DNA of 64,000 nt from Legionella nagasakiensis (GTDB taxonomy: Bacteria > Pseudomonadota > Gammaproteobacteria > Legionellales > Legionellaceae). Of the stretch, positions 18,522 through 27,733 are shown one piece after another; the first letter of the stretch is position 1, and the number at the start of each line of letters is the position of its first letter. The translations under genes and the position numbers were made by a program. The DNA is taken from the NCBI RefSeq assembly GCF_900639915.1, contig NZ_CAAAID010000003.1, positions 230,059 through 294,058 of the forward strand, given 5' to 3'. The notes beneath the pieces are model-generated. The model saw only the letters and a list, made by a program, of their open reading frames with translations, did no database searches and was not told the origin of the DNA.

Positions 18522-19043
18522 CTAATTACAGGCCGCGACACCGATACTTATTCGTCCACTATTTGCAATATTTATGACCCGTGCATTATTTCCAGTACAA
18601 CCGCTCGTTCTCAGTGATAATGATGAGGCTCCATTGGTTAAAAAACCGGAACCATCATAACTAATGACGTCACTGCTTGACGTGATTACCGCATCATTCG
18701 GCAAGGATTGGGCAACCTTAACCAGATCACTCGTTGTCTCAATTGCATTATTATTATCCGCATCGATAAATACTATCCATCCCTGTGACCACTGAGTGTT
18801 ATTACCACATGCAGTAAAAGCGGCATTTGCCGCTGGACATACGGCTACCCGAACACCTCGTTTTACAGCTTCCATTCGTGCAAAATTAAGACTTGCTGAT
18901 AACTTATTTGCAGCACTCACAATTTTATTATTTTGAATCAATGCGTTATACCCTGGTATTGCCAACGTAGTAAAGATAGCAGCGATGGTTAAGATCGTCA
19001 AAAACTCAACCAGAGAAAACCCAGGAAATCGTTTATTAGTCAT
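18522..19043 (-). CDS. type IV pseudopilin, FimT/GspH-like (1)
   Basis: Minor pilin-like protein. The leader MTNKRFPG is followed by the prepilin peptidase site G|FSLVEFLTI, with Glu at +5, then a ~20-residue hydrophobic helix and LNFARMEAVKRGVRVAVC, the GspH/FimT domain signature. Cys residues at the C-terminal end may form a disulfide. The ATG at 19043 gives a normal short leader, whereas the TTG at 19058 adds five residues without benefit. With its neighbour it probably primes type IV pilus assembly or DNA uptake. Confidence 0.85.
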   Translation of the reverse strand: MTNKRFPGFSLVEFLTILTIAAIFTTLAIPGYNALIQNNKIVSAANKLSASLNFARMEAVKRGVRVAVCPAANAAFTACGNNTQWSQGWIVFIDADNNNAIETTSDLVKVAQSLPNDAVITSSSDVISYDGSGFLTNGASSLSLRTSGCTGNNARVINIANSGRISIGVAACN

Positions 19044-19089
19044 ACCATTAAAAGTCAAATTTTATACTTATCGTAATAATTATAGACCA

Positions 19090-19581
19090 CTACGAATAAG
19101 AGCCCCTGTTTTCCCGAACTTTTCCAAAACGATTTACAATTAATTGATATTGTGTTTTTCTATCTTTTACTATGAAATGACCATTTGCTGCAGATTGTCT
19201 AATATTGGCTGAAAATAATAAATAATGACTGGATTGAAACCCTTGCCATAGAATTTCCCACTCAGAGGGATAATTCCAATGCCATTCATGAATGATTTTA
19301 CTGCCTGGTGAATACACATGTTCGGGATTATCAACAAATAACATCATCCCTTGCCGCCAATTGTTTGCACCAGGTAGCGGTGTTAATGCCAATGTTTCTC
19401 CTCGTATCAACGCCTGAGTTCTAGCAAACTGTAAATTATTTTTTAATTGATCAACCATAAATACTAATTGATTTTTTTTGTGGCTTTTGTCCATGGAGGG
19501 AATGCAGCATAGTAAGACGAATGCCATCAAAGCGAGAGTAGCCAATAATTCTATCAGGGTTAAGCCGACAGATTTGAACAT
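19090..19581 (-). CDS. type IV pseudopilin, FimT/GspH-like (2)
   Basis: 163 residues with the class III leader MFKSVG|LTLIELLATLAL: a very short leader, Leu instead of Phe at +1, and Glu at +5. The hydrophobic helix is followed by NNLQFARTQALIRGE, the same FimT/GspH hallmark as in its neighbour. The start lies inside the 3' end of the uracil-DNA glycosylase gene (22-bp overlap), and the neighbour follows 46 bp after its stop, so the three genes are probably cotranscribed. Confidence 0.82.
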   Translation of the reverse strand: MFKSVGLTLIELLATLALMAFVLLCCIPSMDKSHKKNQLVFMVDQLKNNLQFARTQALIRGETLALTPLPGANNWRQGMMLFVDNPEHVYSPGSKIIHEWHWNYPSEWEILWQGFQSSHYLLFSANIRQSAANGHFIVKDRKTQYQLIVNRFGKVRENRGSYS

Positions 19582-20207
19582 GATGCAGCAAGGATTAATC
19601 GCCTAACGTTCAACAAATCAGCATAAGCTTTCTTTTTATCTTTAGGATTTCTTAAAAGATAGGCCGGATGATAACTAACTAATACTTGTTTTCCTTGATA
19701 ATGGTGAACATGATGACGCATTTTATTCAAGGGAAGAAATTGATTCAGCAAAAATTGTCCGGCAAAACGCCCAACAGCCAGTATCAACTGTGGATTAACT
19801 AAAATAATCTGCTGAGTGAGATGGGTCGAACATGCCTCGATTTCTTCTGCCTTTGGATCGCGATTATTGGGCGGCCGGCACTTAATCACATTGGCTATGT
19901 AAACATCCTCAGCAGTGAATCCAATGCTGAGCAACATTTTATTTAATAAATTTCCAGCTTTCCCTACAAAAGGCAATCCTTGTTTATCCTCATGAAATCC
20001 TGGTGCCTCACCAATAATCATTAATTTAGCCTTAGGATTTCCTCGAGCAAAAACAGTCTGAGTTCTCGTTTTATGAAGTGGACAATGAGTACATGACTGA
20101 ACCTCTAGTGCCAATGCTTGCAATGAAGGTTGACTTGCATCGTGGCGTAATACCCAGGTTTCAATACCCATCTGTTGTAAGTAATATTGCTGGAGAGATT
20201 TTTGCAT
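19560..20207 (-). CDS. uracil-DNA glycosylase, family 4 (Fe-S type)
   Basis: Base-excision enzyme that removes uracil from DNA. The 215 residues carry the four cysteines expected for the [4Fe-4S] cluster: C39 and C42 in CTHCPL, C110 in KCRPPNNR, and C126. Motif A is GEAPGFHEDKQGLPFVGKAG and motif B is VSYHPAYLLR. The product is similar to proteins once annotated as phage DNA polymerase-related. The 3' end overlaps the second pseudopilin start. Confidence 0.92.
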   Translation of the reverse strand: MQKSLQQYYLQQMGIETWVLRHDASQPSLQALALEVQSCTHCPLHKTRTQTVFARGNPKAKLMIIGEAPGFHEDKQGLPFVGKAGNLLNKMLLSIGFTAEDVYIANVIKCRPPNNRDPKAEEIEACSTHLTQQIILVNPQLILAVGRFAGQFLLNQFLPLNKMRHHVHHYQGKQVLVSYHPAYLLRNPKDKKKAYADLLNVRRLILAASCSNLSA

Positions 20208-20252
20208 ATCTGATTATTTATCTAATATAGAAAATGATTTTTTATTCTTAAA

Positions 20253-20948
20253 TCAGGCTCTAATCTCTGCAAGTATCTGCTGAATGACCTGTGCTGGTTT
20301 CTCTGCTTGCGTAATTGGCCGTCCAATGACCAAATAGTCACTTCCAGTCTTTAAAGCCTCTGCCGGAGTCATAATCCTTGCCTGATCGTCTATTTTTTCA
20401 GCGGTTAGACGAATACCAGGGGTAACCGTCAAAAAATCACGGCCACACGCCTGTTTGATGAGAGGTACTTCGTACGCCGCACTCACCACACCATCCAATG
20501 CTGCCTCTTGGGCTAAACGAGCCAATTTGCACACATGCTCTTCTAATGTCTCACGAATACCAATAGCCACAAGATCATTCTGACTCATGCTGGTCAAAAC
20601 AGTCACCGCAATTAACAATGGTCGTTCAGAACCATAAGATTCTAAAGCTTGTTTTGCCGCTTCCATCATGTTTAGTCCCCCGCTGGCATGAACGTTCATC
20701 ATCCAGACACCAAGTTCAGCAGCAGCTTTGCATGCCCGTGCAACAGTATTAGGAATATCATGAAATTTTAAATCAAGAAATACGTTAAATTGCCGTGCAA
20801 CCAATGCATGAACGAAAGCATCGCCAAATAACGTAAACATTTCACTGCCAATTTTGACAGCACAATGAGTAGGATCCAGTTCATCAACCAACGTCAACGC
20901 AGCAGACCGATCAGCAAAATCAAGTGCAACAATTAATTTTATCGACAT
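20253..20948 (-). CDS. pyrF: orotidine 5'-phosphate decarboxylase
   Basis: Final step of UMP synthesis, decarboxylation of OMP. The 231 residues have the TIM-barrel signatures IVALDFAD, the catalytic DLKFHDIPNTV (Asp-Lys-x-x-Asp network) and TPGIRL, with IGRPIT at the phosphate site. The ATG at 20948 has GAGGA 8 nt upstream and is preferred over the TTG at 20954. It follows lapB by a few bases, in the order lapA-lapB-pyrF seen in many gammaproteobacteria. Confidence 0.96.
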   Translation of the reverse strand: MSIKLIVALDFADRSAALTLVDELDPTHCAVKIGSEMFTLFGDAFVHALVARQFNVFLDLKFHDIPNTVARACKAAAELGVWMMNVHASGGLNMMEAAKQALESYGSERPLLIAVTVLTSMSQNDLVAIGIRETLEEHVCKLARLAQEAALDGVVSAAYEVPLIKQACGRDFLTVTPGIRLTAEKIDDQARIMTPAEALKTGSDYLVIGRPITQAEKPAQVIQQILAEIRA

Positions 20949-20957
20949 GAACAATCC

Positions 20958-22127
20958 TCAATCACCTTCCAGTCCATGAATCGGCTTCATTCTACCCCAC
21001 TGTTTGCAGCTTGGACAATGCCAGTGTAAAAACTTACCACCAAAGCCACATTGACCACAGCGGTAAATTGGCTTATTGTCTAAAAATTTACTAGTAATGT
21101 CATAAAGCATTTGCAATTTTTCACGTACTTTTCCATGGGCCGACTCCAAATGCCAACAAATAAGGCGGTTCAAACCTCGTATGGAAGGATGTCTTCCAAG
21201 CTGGACTGAAACAAAATCTATAGCGAAATCAATGCTTTTTTCACGCCGCAAATATTCCCCTACCACAAAAATCAGTGAAGCGCGGGGATGCTCTATCAAC
21301 ATTTGCTCCAGATAATCAACACATTCATCCATCGCATTTAATTCACGATAACAATGAACCAAAGGATCAACAATCTCGGTTAAAAATTCTGGATCTTGCT
21401 CGGGGACTGACTTCAGAGCACGAATTGCCTGTTTATAACGTCCGCTTTTCATGTCCAGATTGGCCTGCATTAAACTGGCACGTACGGATTGCTTATCTGT
21501 TATCAAAGCCTGTTTAATGGCATGGTAAGCTCTATCATAAGCACCACTTTTTAATGCCTGGTTGGCTATTTCACAATAATAATGCGCCATTTGGGCATGC
21601 ATACTGTTTCCCGTCGAGTCTTCTAGCTTTTTAATAATATCTAATGCCTTCTCCCAAGCTTTTTCTTGTTGATATATAGCCAGCAGGCCATGAAGGCTGT
21701 TTGTTTCACGATTGCCACCCAGTTCAACCACTTCCGTGAAAATTCTCTCGGCACGGTCAAAAACACCGGCACTCATATAATCCTGACCGAGAGCCATTAA
21801 CGCTTCTTTACGTTGTAATAAACTAAGTTGCGGTCTGGCAATTAAATTCTGATGAATACGAATGGCGCGATCCACTTCCCCGCGCCGACGAAACAAACTC
21901 CCTAATGCGAGATGGGTTTCTACTGTATCACTATCAACTTCCAGCAATTTAATAAACACATCAACCGCTTTATCAGGCTGCTCATTTAATAAATAATTTA
22001 AACCAACGACATATTCTCTGGAAAAATGGCTGGTTGTGCGCCTTCCTTTAATGGAATAATTACGGCTCGCAACCCACCAGCCAGACCAGGCAGCAGCAGG
22101 CAATAATAATGGCCATAAATTAATCAT
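20958..22127 (-). CDS. lapB: lipopolysaccharide assembly protein B (YciM)
   Basis: Membrane-anchored TPR protein that tunes LPS synthesis, in E. coli by promoting FtsH degradation of LpxC. The 389 residues start with a short hydrophobic anchor. Arrays of TPR-like helices follow from about residue 40 to 330 (DKAVDVFIKLLEVDS, ALNSLF-like units). The C-terminus is a rubredoxin-type zinc knuckle with CGQCG and CPSCKQWG. Synteny with lapA upstream and pyrF downstream confirms the call. Confidence 0.95.
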   Translation of the reverse strand: MINLWPLLLPAAAWSGWWVASRNYSIKGRRTTSHFSREYVVGLNYLLNEQPDKAVDVFIKLLEVDSDTVETHLALGSLFRRRGEVDRAIRIHQNLIARPQLSLLQRKEALMALGQDYMSAGVFDRAERIFTEVVELGGNRETNSLHGLLAIYQQEKAWEKALDIIKKLEDSTGNSMHAQMAHYYCEIANQALKSGAYDRAYHAIKQALITDKQSVRASLMQANLDMKSGRYKQAIRALKSVPEQDPEFLTEIVDPLVHCYRELNAMDECVDYLEQMLIEHPRASLIFVVGEYLRREKSIDFAIDFVSVQLGRHPSIRGLNRLICWHLESAHGKVREKLQMLYDITSKFLDNKPIYRCGQCGFGGKFLHWHCPSCKQWGRMKPIHGLEGD

Positions 22128-22140
22128 TAAAGCTCCCCCA

Positions 22141-22431
22141 TTAATGTTGATCCTGCAATGGAATCGAACGTAAATTCTTGATTTCCTTTTCAGTAAGTTT
22201 TAACTGGACTTTAATTTTATGGTGCTCTATTTTAAGGCGCCAATATTTACATAAAAACAAAAATGCTCCGATAAGCACACCAATCCCAAGCGTAATAGTC
22301 ATTAAGACTGATATAGGCATTTTTATCATCGTAAAATAAAAATTCACCGATACGGGAGCAGCATTCAAAACAGCGAAACTAACGCCAACCAAAATCAATA
22401 TTAAATAAAAAATAATCAGTATTATCCGCAT
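22141..22431 (-). CDS. lapA: lipopolysaccharide assembly protein A (DUF1049)
   Basis: About 96 residues with two membrane helices (residues 1-22 and 40-62). The sequence between the helices, FAVLNAAPVSVNFYF, is typical of LapA, and a short charged cytoplasmic coiled tail follows. It acts with LapB in LPS control. The ATG at 22431, with AAGG 9 nt upstream, yields the standard short N-terminus. The frame is open for another 33 codons upstream but that part has no family similarity. Confidence 0.88.
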   Translation of the reverse strand: MRIILIIFYLILILVGVSFAVLNAAPVSVNFYFTMIKMPISVLMTITLGIGVLIGAFLFLCKYWRLKIEHHKIKVQLKLTEKEIKNLRSIPLQDQH

Positions 22432-22670
22432 CAAATCAACCTTACTTATGAAGTCATTAAAATTCAGGTTTACCCTAGATAAGATATAAAAGTCCATCTG
22501 CTGAAGGGCAAAAATATCAATCATGTACATTAGTTAACGTGTTTGTTAACCAAGATTAAGCCTTAATTTTCCAGTTATCACTTTGTGCTATCCGCGCTTA
22601 CAATCTTGTATTCTTTACTGAATTATCCACATTTTAATTCATCAAACAATATGTGCGAAAAATCTATAAA

Positions 22671-22699
22671 AAAAAAGCGTAGGTATCTACGCTTTTTTT
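22671..22699 (-). terminator. rho-independent terminator of rpsA
   Basis: AAAAAAGCGTAG and CTACGCTTTTTTT form a perfect stem with the loop GTAT, and the A run on the plus strand gives the U tract for leftward transcription. It lies 16 bp after the rpsA stop. Confidence 0.9.
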
Positions 22700-22714
22700 A
22701 GGGAATTTCAAAAG

Positions 22715-24391
22715 TTACTCATCTTCTTTAGTCGCCATTTTTTCCTTTAGCAAATCACCCAATGTTGCAGTGGCCTCTCCGCTTCGGGAATATTTTTTAA
22801 TTGCTTCAGCCTGATCATGCGCATCTTTGGCTTTAACAGAAAGAGAAATGTTGCGATTTTTTCTATCAACATTGATAATTTTCGCCTCAATCTCATCACC
22901 CTCTTTAACCAAAGTAGAAGCATCGATTACTTTTTCATCAGATAAGTCACCGGCACGAATGGTTCCAAATACATCATCCGCAAGCATAACCACCACGGAT
23001 TTTGGATCAACAGCCGTTACTTTTCCTGTAACGATAGCACCTTTTCCGTGTTCATCCACATAGCTGGTAAAATTATCTGTTTCCAGTTGTTTCAAGCCTA
23101 AAGAAATACGCTCACGCTCAGCATCAATGGCAAGAATAACCGCTTCCAGCTCTTGACCTTTTTTGTATTGCTTAACCGCTTCTTCTCCTGGAATATCCCA
23201 AGAAATATCAGATAAATGAACTAAGCCATCAATTTCGCCTTCCAAACCGATGAAAATACCAAAATCGGTAATGGAGCGAATTTTACCGCAGACTTTTTCG
23301 CCTTTATTATGAGCTTTGGCAAACTCTTGCCATGGATTGCCAACACATTGTTTCATGCCTAAGGAAATCCGACGACGCTCTTCGTCAATTTCAAGGACCA
23401 TGACTTCAACCATATCGCCGACTGAAACAACTTTGCTGGGATGAACATTCTTATTTGTCCAATCCATTTCAGACATATGAACCAGACCTTCTACGCCCTC
23501 TTCAATTTCAACAAAACATCCATAATCGGTAATATTAGTCACTTTCCCTTCTAATCGTTTGCCTATTGGATAACGGTCAACCAAGTCAACCCACGGGTCA
23601 TTACCTAATTGTTTCATTCCCAACGAAACACGATTTCGCTCACTATCAAAACTTAACACTTTTACTTTAACATCCTGACCAACCGACAGCATTTCACTTG
23701 GATGCTTAACTCGCTTCCAAGAAATATCGGTAATATGCAATAGGCCGTCAATACCTCCCAAATCGATAAAGGCACCATAATCTGTAAGATTTTTGACAAC
23801 GCCATTCAATACCTGGCCTTCATGCAGAGATTCAAGTAATGCTTGTCTGTCTGCACTGCTTTCTTCTTCTACAACTGCACGGCGAGAAACAACAATATTA
23901 TTGCGTTTGAGATCCATCTTGATGACTTTAAATTCAAGTTCTTTTCCTTCAAGATAGGATGGGTCACGTACGGGCCTGACATCCACTAAAGAGCCGGGCA
24001 AGAAAGCACGAATTGAGCCAATTTCAACAGTAAAACCACCCTTGACCTTACCTGAAATTAATCCAGTGACTGTTTCATTGTTTTCATGGCACTTCGAAAG
24101 CTTACGCCATGCTTCTTGACGCTTTGCCTTTTCTCGAGACAACAGCGTTTCTCCACGGCCGTCTTCGACGGAATCCAATGCCACTTCAACCACATCACCA
24201 ACGTTGATTTCCAGGTCACCATTTTTATCCTGAAACTCTTCGATAGCGACGATACCTTCCGATTTTAATCCTGCATTTAAAGTCACATAGTCATCGTCAA
24301 TGTCGATGACTTTGGCGTTAATAATAGCGCCTGGATAAAATTGGGCACCAGCAATGCTTTTCTCAAATAATTCTTTAAAACTTTCAGACAT
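22715..24391 (-). CDS. rpsA: 30S ribosomal protein S1
   Basis: RNA-binding ribosomal protein that helps mRNAs with weak Shine-Dalgarno sites onto the 30S subunit. The 558 residues (E. coli 557) contain six S1 domains. The repeated [41 protein letters not shown] and [21 protein letters not shown] mark domains 3 to 5. It lies between cmk and a perfect terminator, as expected. The customary downstream ihfB gene is not present. Confidence 0.98.
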   Translation of the reverse strand: MSESFKELFEKSIAGAQFYPGAIINAKVIDIDDDYVTLNAGLKSEGIVAIEEFQDKNGDLEINVGDVVEVALDSVEDGRGETLLSREKAKRQEAWRKLSKCHENNETVTGLISGKVKGGFTVEIGSIRAFLPGSLVDVRPVRDPSYLEGKELEFKVIKMDLKRNNIVVSRRAVVEEESSADRQALLESLHEGQVLNGVVKNLTDYGAFIDLGGIDGLLHITDISWKRVKHPSEMLSVGQDVKVKVLSFDSERNRVSLGMKQLGNDPWVDLVDRYPIGKRLEGKVTNITDYGCFVEIEEGVEGLVHMSEMDWTNKNVHPSKVVSVGDMVEVMVLEIDEERRRISLGMKQCVGNPWQEFAKAHNKGEKVCGKIRSITDFGIFIGLEGEIDGLVHLSDISWDIPGEEAVKQYKKGQELEAVILAIDAERERISLGLKQLETDNFTSYVDEHGKGAIVTGKVTAVDPKSVVVMLADDVFGTIRAGDLSDEKVIDASTLVKEGDEIEAKIINVDRKNRNISLSVKAKDAHDQAEAIKKYSRSGEATATLGDLLKEKMATKEDE

Positions 24392-24491
24392 GTTAATAGA
24401 CTCTTTAGTAAAAAAATGGAAGCTGAAATCCTCTCATCTTCCCCCCATATTTTGTACAAATTTAAACAACAAAATCACAACAACAATTCAT

Positions 24492-25199
24492 TTAATTGTT
24501 ATTATGATCAGTTTGTACAAACAGACTCTTTTTAGCTAATTGTAATACATTGTTAAATACTTGTACAATTGTTAGCTTGGTTGTATCGATCTGCACGGCA
24601 TCAGGTGCTGGCTTCAACGGTGAATGCGTGCGTGCTGTATCCCTTTCATCACGCCTAGCCAATTCTTCCACAACCTGCGCGAGGCTAACATCATTTCCCT
24701 TTTCTTTCAACTGTAAATATCGACGAGACGCTCTTTCTTCAAGACTCGCGTCCAAATATATCTTTAAGATAGCATTTGGAAAAACAACCGTGCCCATGTC
24801 CCGGCCATCCGTTACCAATCCGGGAAGCTTGGCAAAAGCACGCTGACGACTTAATAAGGCCTTTCTAATTTCAGGAATAGCCGCTATCTGAGAAGCATCT
24901 TGTCCACACCGTTCGGAACGGATTGCATCGCTGATGTTTTCCTTATCGAGAAAGACATGACTGATATTTTTTTCATTGACTTCAAACCGTAAATCTAATG
25001 CATGCGCAAGCGTTACCATCGCTTCTATATCATCAAAATCAATACTTTTTCTTTTAGCAGCATAGGCCAGCACACGGTATAATGCACCACTGTCTAAAAA
25101 ATGCCAGCCAAAATGTCTTGCCAACATAAGACTTATTGTGCCTTTACCAGTACCGCTCGGACCATCTAGGGTAATAACAGGCGCATGTTCTTCAGACAT
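24492..25199 (-). CDS. cmk: cytidylate kinase
   Basis: Phosphorylates CMP and dCMP with ATP. 235 residues, P-loop DGPSGTGKGTIS at residues 13-24, LDSGALYRVLAY at the CMP site, and DGRDMGTVVFPNA with the RDMG signature. It sits between aroA and rpsA in the order serC-aroA-cmk-rpsA common in gammaproteobacteria. The C-terminal extension is Asn-rich and short. Confidence 0.96.
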   Translation of the reverse strand: MSEEHAPVITLDGPSGTGKGTISLMLARHFGWHFLDSGALYRVLAYAAKRKSIDFDDIEAMVTLAHALDLRFEVNEKNISHVFLDKENISDAIRSERCGQDASQIAAIPEIRKALLSRQRAFAKLPGLVTDGRDMGTVVFPNAILKIYLDASLEERASRRYLQLKEKGNDVSLAQVVEELARRDERDTARTHSPLKPAPDAVQIDTTKLTIVQVFNNVLQLAKKSLFVQTDHNNN

Positions 25200-25334
25200 T
25201 TTTAGATTATCCTCATAGTGCGTAAAACAATAGAACGATTTTTTTTCATTTATCCTTCCTGTTTCTTTCAGGACTTACGAAAAAACCCAATCTTGGTGTT
25301 AAGTTTTACGTTTAAATCAGTCACATACTGCTTT

Positions 25335-26648
25335 CTAAGCATTTGCCTCTTGGATTGCTAATTTTACATGATTTGCCGTATTAACAAACGTTGGAAAAGA
25401 CGTGGCTATATTAGCGCAATTTAAAATTTTTACAGATTCTCTTGCCGCAGCTCCGGCAATTGCAAATGCCATAGCAATGCGATGGTCACCAAGACTGTCT
25501 ACCACCCCGCCTTGCAAAATCCCACCTTTGATGAACGCCCCATCTTCCAATGCCTGAGCTTCTATCCCAAGCCGCTGTAAGCCGTCCACCATGGCGGCAA
25601 TACGATCACTTTCCTTGCAACGCAGTTCTTTCGCTCCGTGTAATAACGTTTGTCCTTTAGCACAAGCAGCCGCGATAAAAATAATAGGAAATTCATCAAT
25701 TGCTAAAGGAACCATAGCCACGGGAATATCAATACCCTCCAATGGGGCATGGCGCACATACAGATCGGCAACTAACTCCTCGCCACATAAGCGCTTATTA
25801 CTGAAACTAATATTGGCTCCCATTTGCTGTAATATATGAAGAACACCAGTACGGGTTGGATTAATACCTACATTCCTAATAAATAATTCTGAACCCGGTA
25901 TAAGTGTTGCAGCTATAATAAAAAACGCCGCGGATGAAATATCGGCCGGTACAATCACATCCGTACCCTGGCATTCACTCGATGAATTAATGATGATGGC
26001 GTTATCGAATTTTTGAATAGGATAAGAAAATGTGGTGAGCATCCGTTCTGTATGATCACGAGTCAAACCTGGCTCGATGACGCACGTTTCACCTTCAGCA
26101 TACAAACCAGCTAATAAAATACATGACTTGACCTGCGCACTGGCTTCCGGCATTTCATAAGTGATACCATGTAATGTTTGTCCTCCACGAATTATAATTG
26201 GCGGACAACCTTCATTGGTCGTTATGCTGGCTCCCATTTTCATCAGCGGTCTTGCAATTCGCTCCATAGGTCTTTTTAAGAGACTGGCATCGCCTGTTAA
26301 TTCGCTATCAAATTCTTGGGCTGCCAGAAGACCTGTAAGAAGTCGCATGGTCGTACCTGAATTACCGCAGTGAATTACTTGCTCAGGGTTTTGCAAACCA
26401 TACTTACCCACGCCGTAAATCACAACCCGTTGGGAAACAGGCCCTTCGATACGAACTCCCATTGCCTGAAAAGCATGTAACGTTGCCAGGCAATCTTCGC
26501 TGTCTAAAAAACCATTAATGGTTGTTATTCCTTTAGCAAGCGACCCAAACATGATCGCTCGATGTGAAACGGATTTATCGCCGGGGACAGTAATATCACC
26601 CTGTAAATAGTCAACCGGGCTGCTGATTAAATGATAGGGCTTCATCAA
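25335..26648 (-). CDS. aroA: 3-phosphoshikimate 1-carboxyvinyltransferase (EPSP synthase)
   Basis: Shikimate-pathway enzyme that joins PEP and shikimate 3-phosphate. The 437 residues show GDKSVSHRAIMFGSL near 23, GNSGTTMRLLTGLLA near 97, SAQVKSCILLAGLYA, EPGLTRDHTERML, and KESDRIAAMV plus GDHRIAMAFA at the C-terminal half. The start overlaps the serC stop by 4 bp, so serC and aroA are coupled. Confidence 0.97.
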   Translation of the reverse strand: MMKPYHLISSPVDYLQGDITVPGDKSVSHRAIMFGSLAKGITTINGFLDSEDCLATLHAFQAMGVRIEGPVSQRVVIYGVGKYGLQNPEQVIHCGNSGTTMRLLTGLLAAQEFDSELTGDASLLKRPMERIARPLMKMGASITTNEGCPPIIIRGGQTLHGITYEMPEASAQVKSCILLAGLYAEGETCVIEPGLTRDHTERMLTTFSYPIQKFDNAIIINSSSECQGTDVIVPADISSAAFFIIAATLIPGSELFIRNVGINPTRTGVLHILQQMGANISFSNKRLCGEELVADLYVRHAPLEGIDIPVAMVPLAIDEFPIIFIAAACAKGQTLLHGAKELRCKESDRIAAMVDGLQRLGIEAQALEDGAFIKGGILQGGVVDSLGDHRIAMAFAIAGAAARESVKILNCANIATSFPTFVNTANHVKLAIQEANA

Positions 26649-27733
26649 TGATGTTCCTCAGAAAACTCTTGCATAAAAGCAATTAATGACTCAACACCTG
26701 CCATTGGCATAGCATTGTACAAACTTGCACGTAATCCCCCTGCCATCCGATGTCCAGCCAGAGATAACAATCCTCGTTGAGCAGCGGCTCGAACAAATTC
26801 TGCTTCTAGCTGTTGCGTTGTTATGGAAAAACAAATATTTACAATCGAGCGGGCACGCTTCTCAACGTGACAATGATAAAAAGAGGACTCATCAATATAT
26901 TGATACAATCTATCCGCTTTTTGACAGTTTTGATGATGTAATTGTTCAACCCCCCCCTGAGTCTTGATCCACTTAAACATTTTTCCTGCTAAATAACAAT
27001 TAAACACCGGCGGTGTGGCATAGACTGAATGATAAGCCACATGAGTACGATAATCCATCATCGTTGGCAACGGTCTATTGGCAGATTTTGCCAATAAGTC
27101 CTCGCGGATAATAACAATCGTCAAACCAGCGGGAGCAATATTTTTCTGCGCGCCCGCAAAAATCAAACCATAATCAGTCACGTTTAATGGCTCGCTTAAT
27201 AAGCAAGACGTCATATCGGCAACAAGCGGGATATTTGCAACGCTGGGTGGCGAAGAAAAATGAACACCATTGATGGTTTCGTTGAGCGTAAAATAGAGAT
27301 AAGCAGTATTTTGCTGAATCTGCCAGTTTATCGGTTCTGGAACAGAGACAAATCCAGTTTTTTCTGAACTGGCGACGCAATAAGCATTTGCCAATTTAGT
27401 TGCTTCAGTAAACGCTAATGATGACCAAAAACCGGAGATCAAATAACCAGCCTGTTGGCCAGGAGGTAAAAGATTCATAGGAATCATTGCAAATTGCGTA
27501 CGCGCTGCCCCCCCAAGAAACAACACATGGTAATGCTCAGGAATTGCAATCAGTTCGCGAAGGTCAGCTTCAGCTTCGTCAAGCAATGCCTTAAATTCAT
27601 CCGAACGATGACCTATTTCAAGCACTGACATGCCGGACCCTTGCCAGTTCATTAATTCTGATTTTACTTCCAGTAAAACCGATTCAGGCAACATGGCAGG
27701 TCCAGCACCGAAGTTATACGCTCTGGTTTTCAC
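26645..27733 (-). CDS. serC: phosphoserine aminotransferase
   Basis: PLP enzyme for serine synthesis (3-phosphohydroxypyruvate to phosphoserine), also used in pyridoxine synthesis. The 362 residues begin with [23 protein letters not shown] and the Schiff-base lysine in [11 protein letters not shown] are conserved. The gene overlaps gyrA by 4 bp at its start and aroA by 4 bp at its end, forming gyrA-serC-aroA-cmk-rpsA. Confidence 0.97.
   Translation of the reverse strand: MKTRAYNFGAGPAMLPESVLLEVKSELMNWQGSGMSVLEIGHRSDEFKALLDEAEADLRELIAIPEHYHVLFLGGAARTQFAMIPMNLLPPGQQAGYLISGFWSSLAFTEATKLANAYCVASSEKTGFVSVPEPINWQIQQNTAYLYFTLNETINGVHFSSPPSVANIPLVADMTSCLLSEPLNVTDYGLIFAGAQKNIAPAGLTIVIIREDLLAKSANRPLPTMMDYRTHVAYHSVYATPPVFNCYLAGKMFKWIKTQGGVEQLHHQNCQKADRLYQYIDESSFYHCHVEKRARSIVNICFSITTQQLEAEFVRAAAQRGLLSLAGHRMAGGLRASLYNAMPMAGVESLIAFMQEFSEEHH

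Noticed and set aside
22541-22660. Search for a small RNA or ihfB between lapA and rpsA
   Set aside because: No promoter-terminator pair and no IHF-like frame could be made out.
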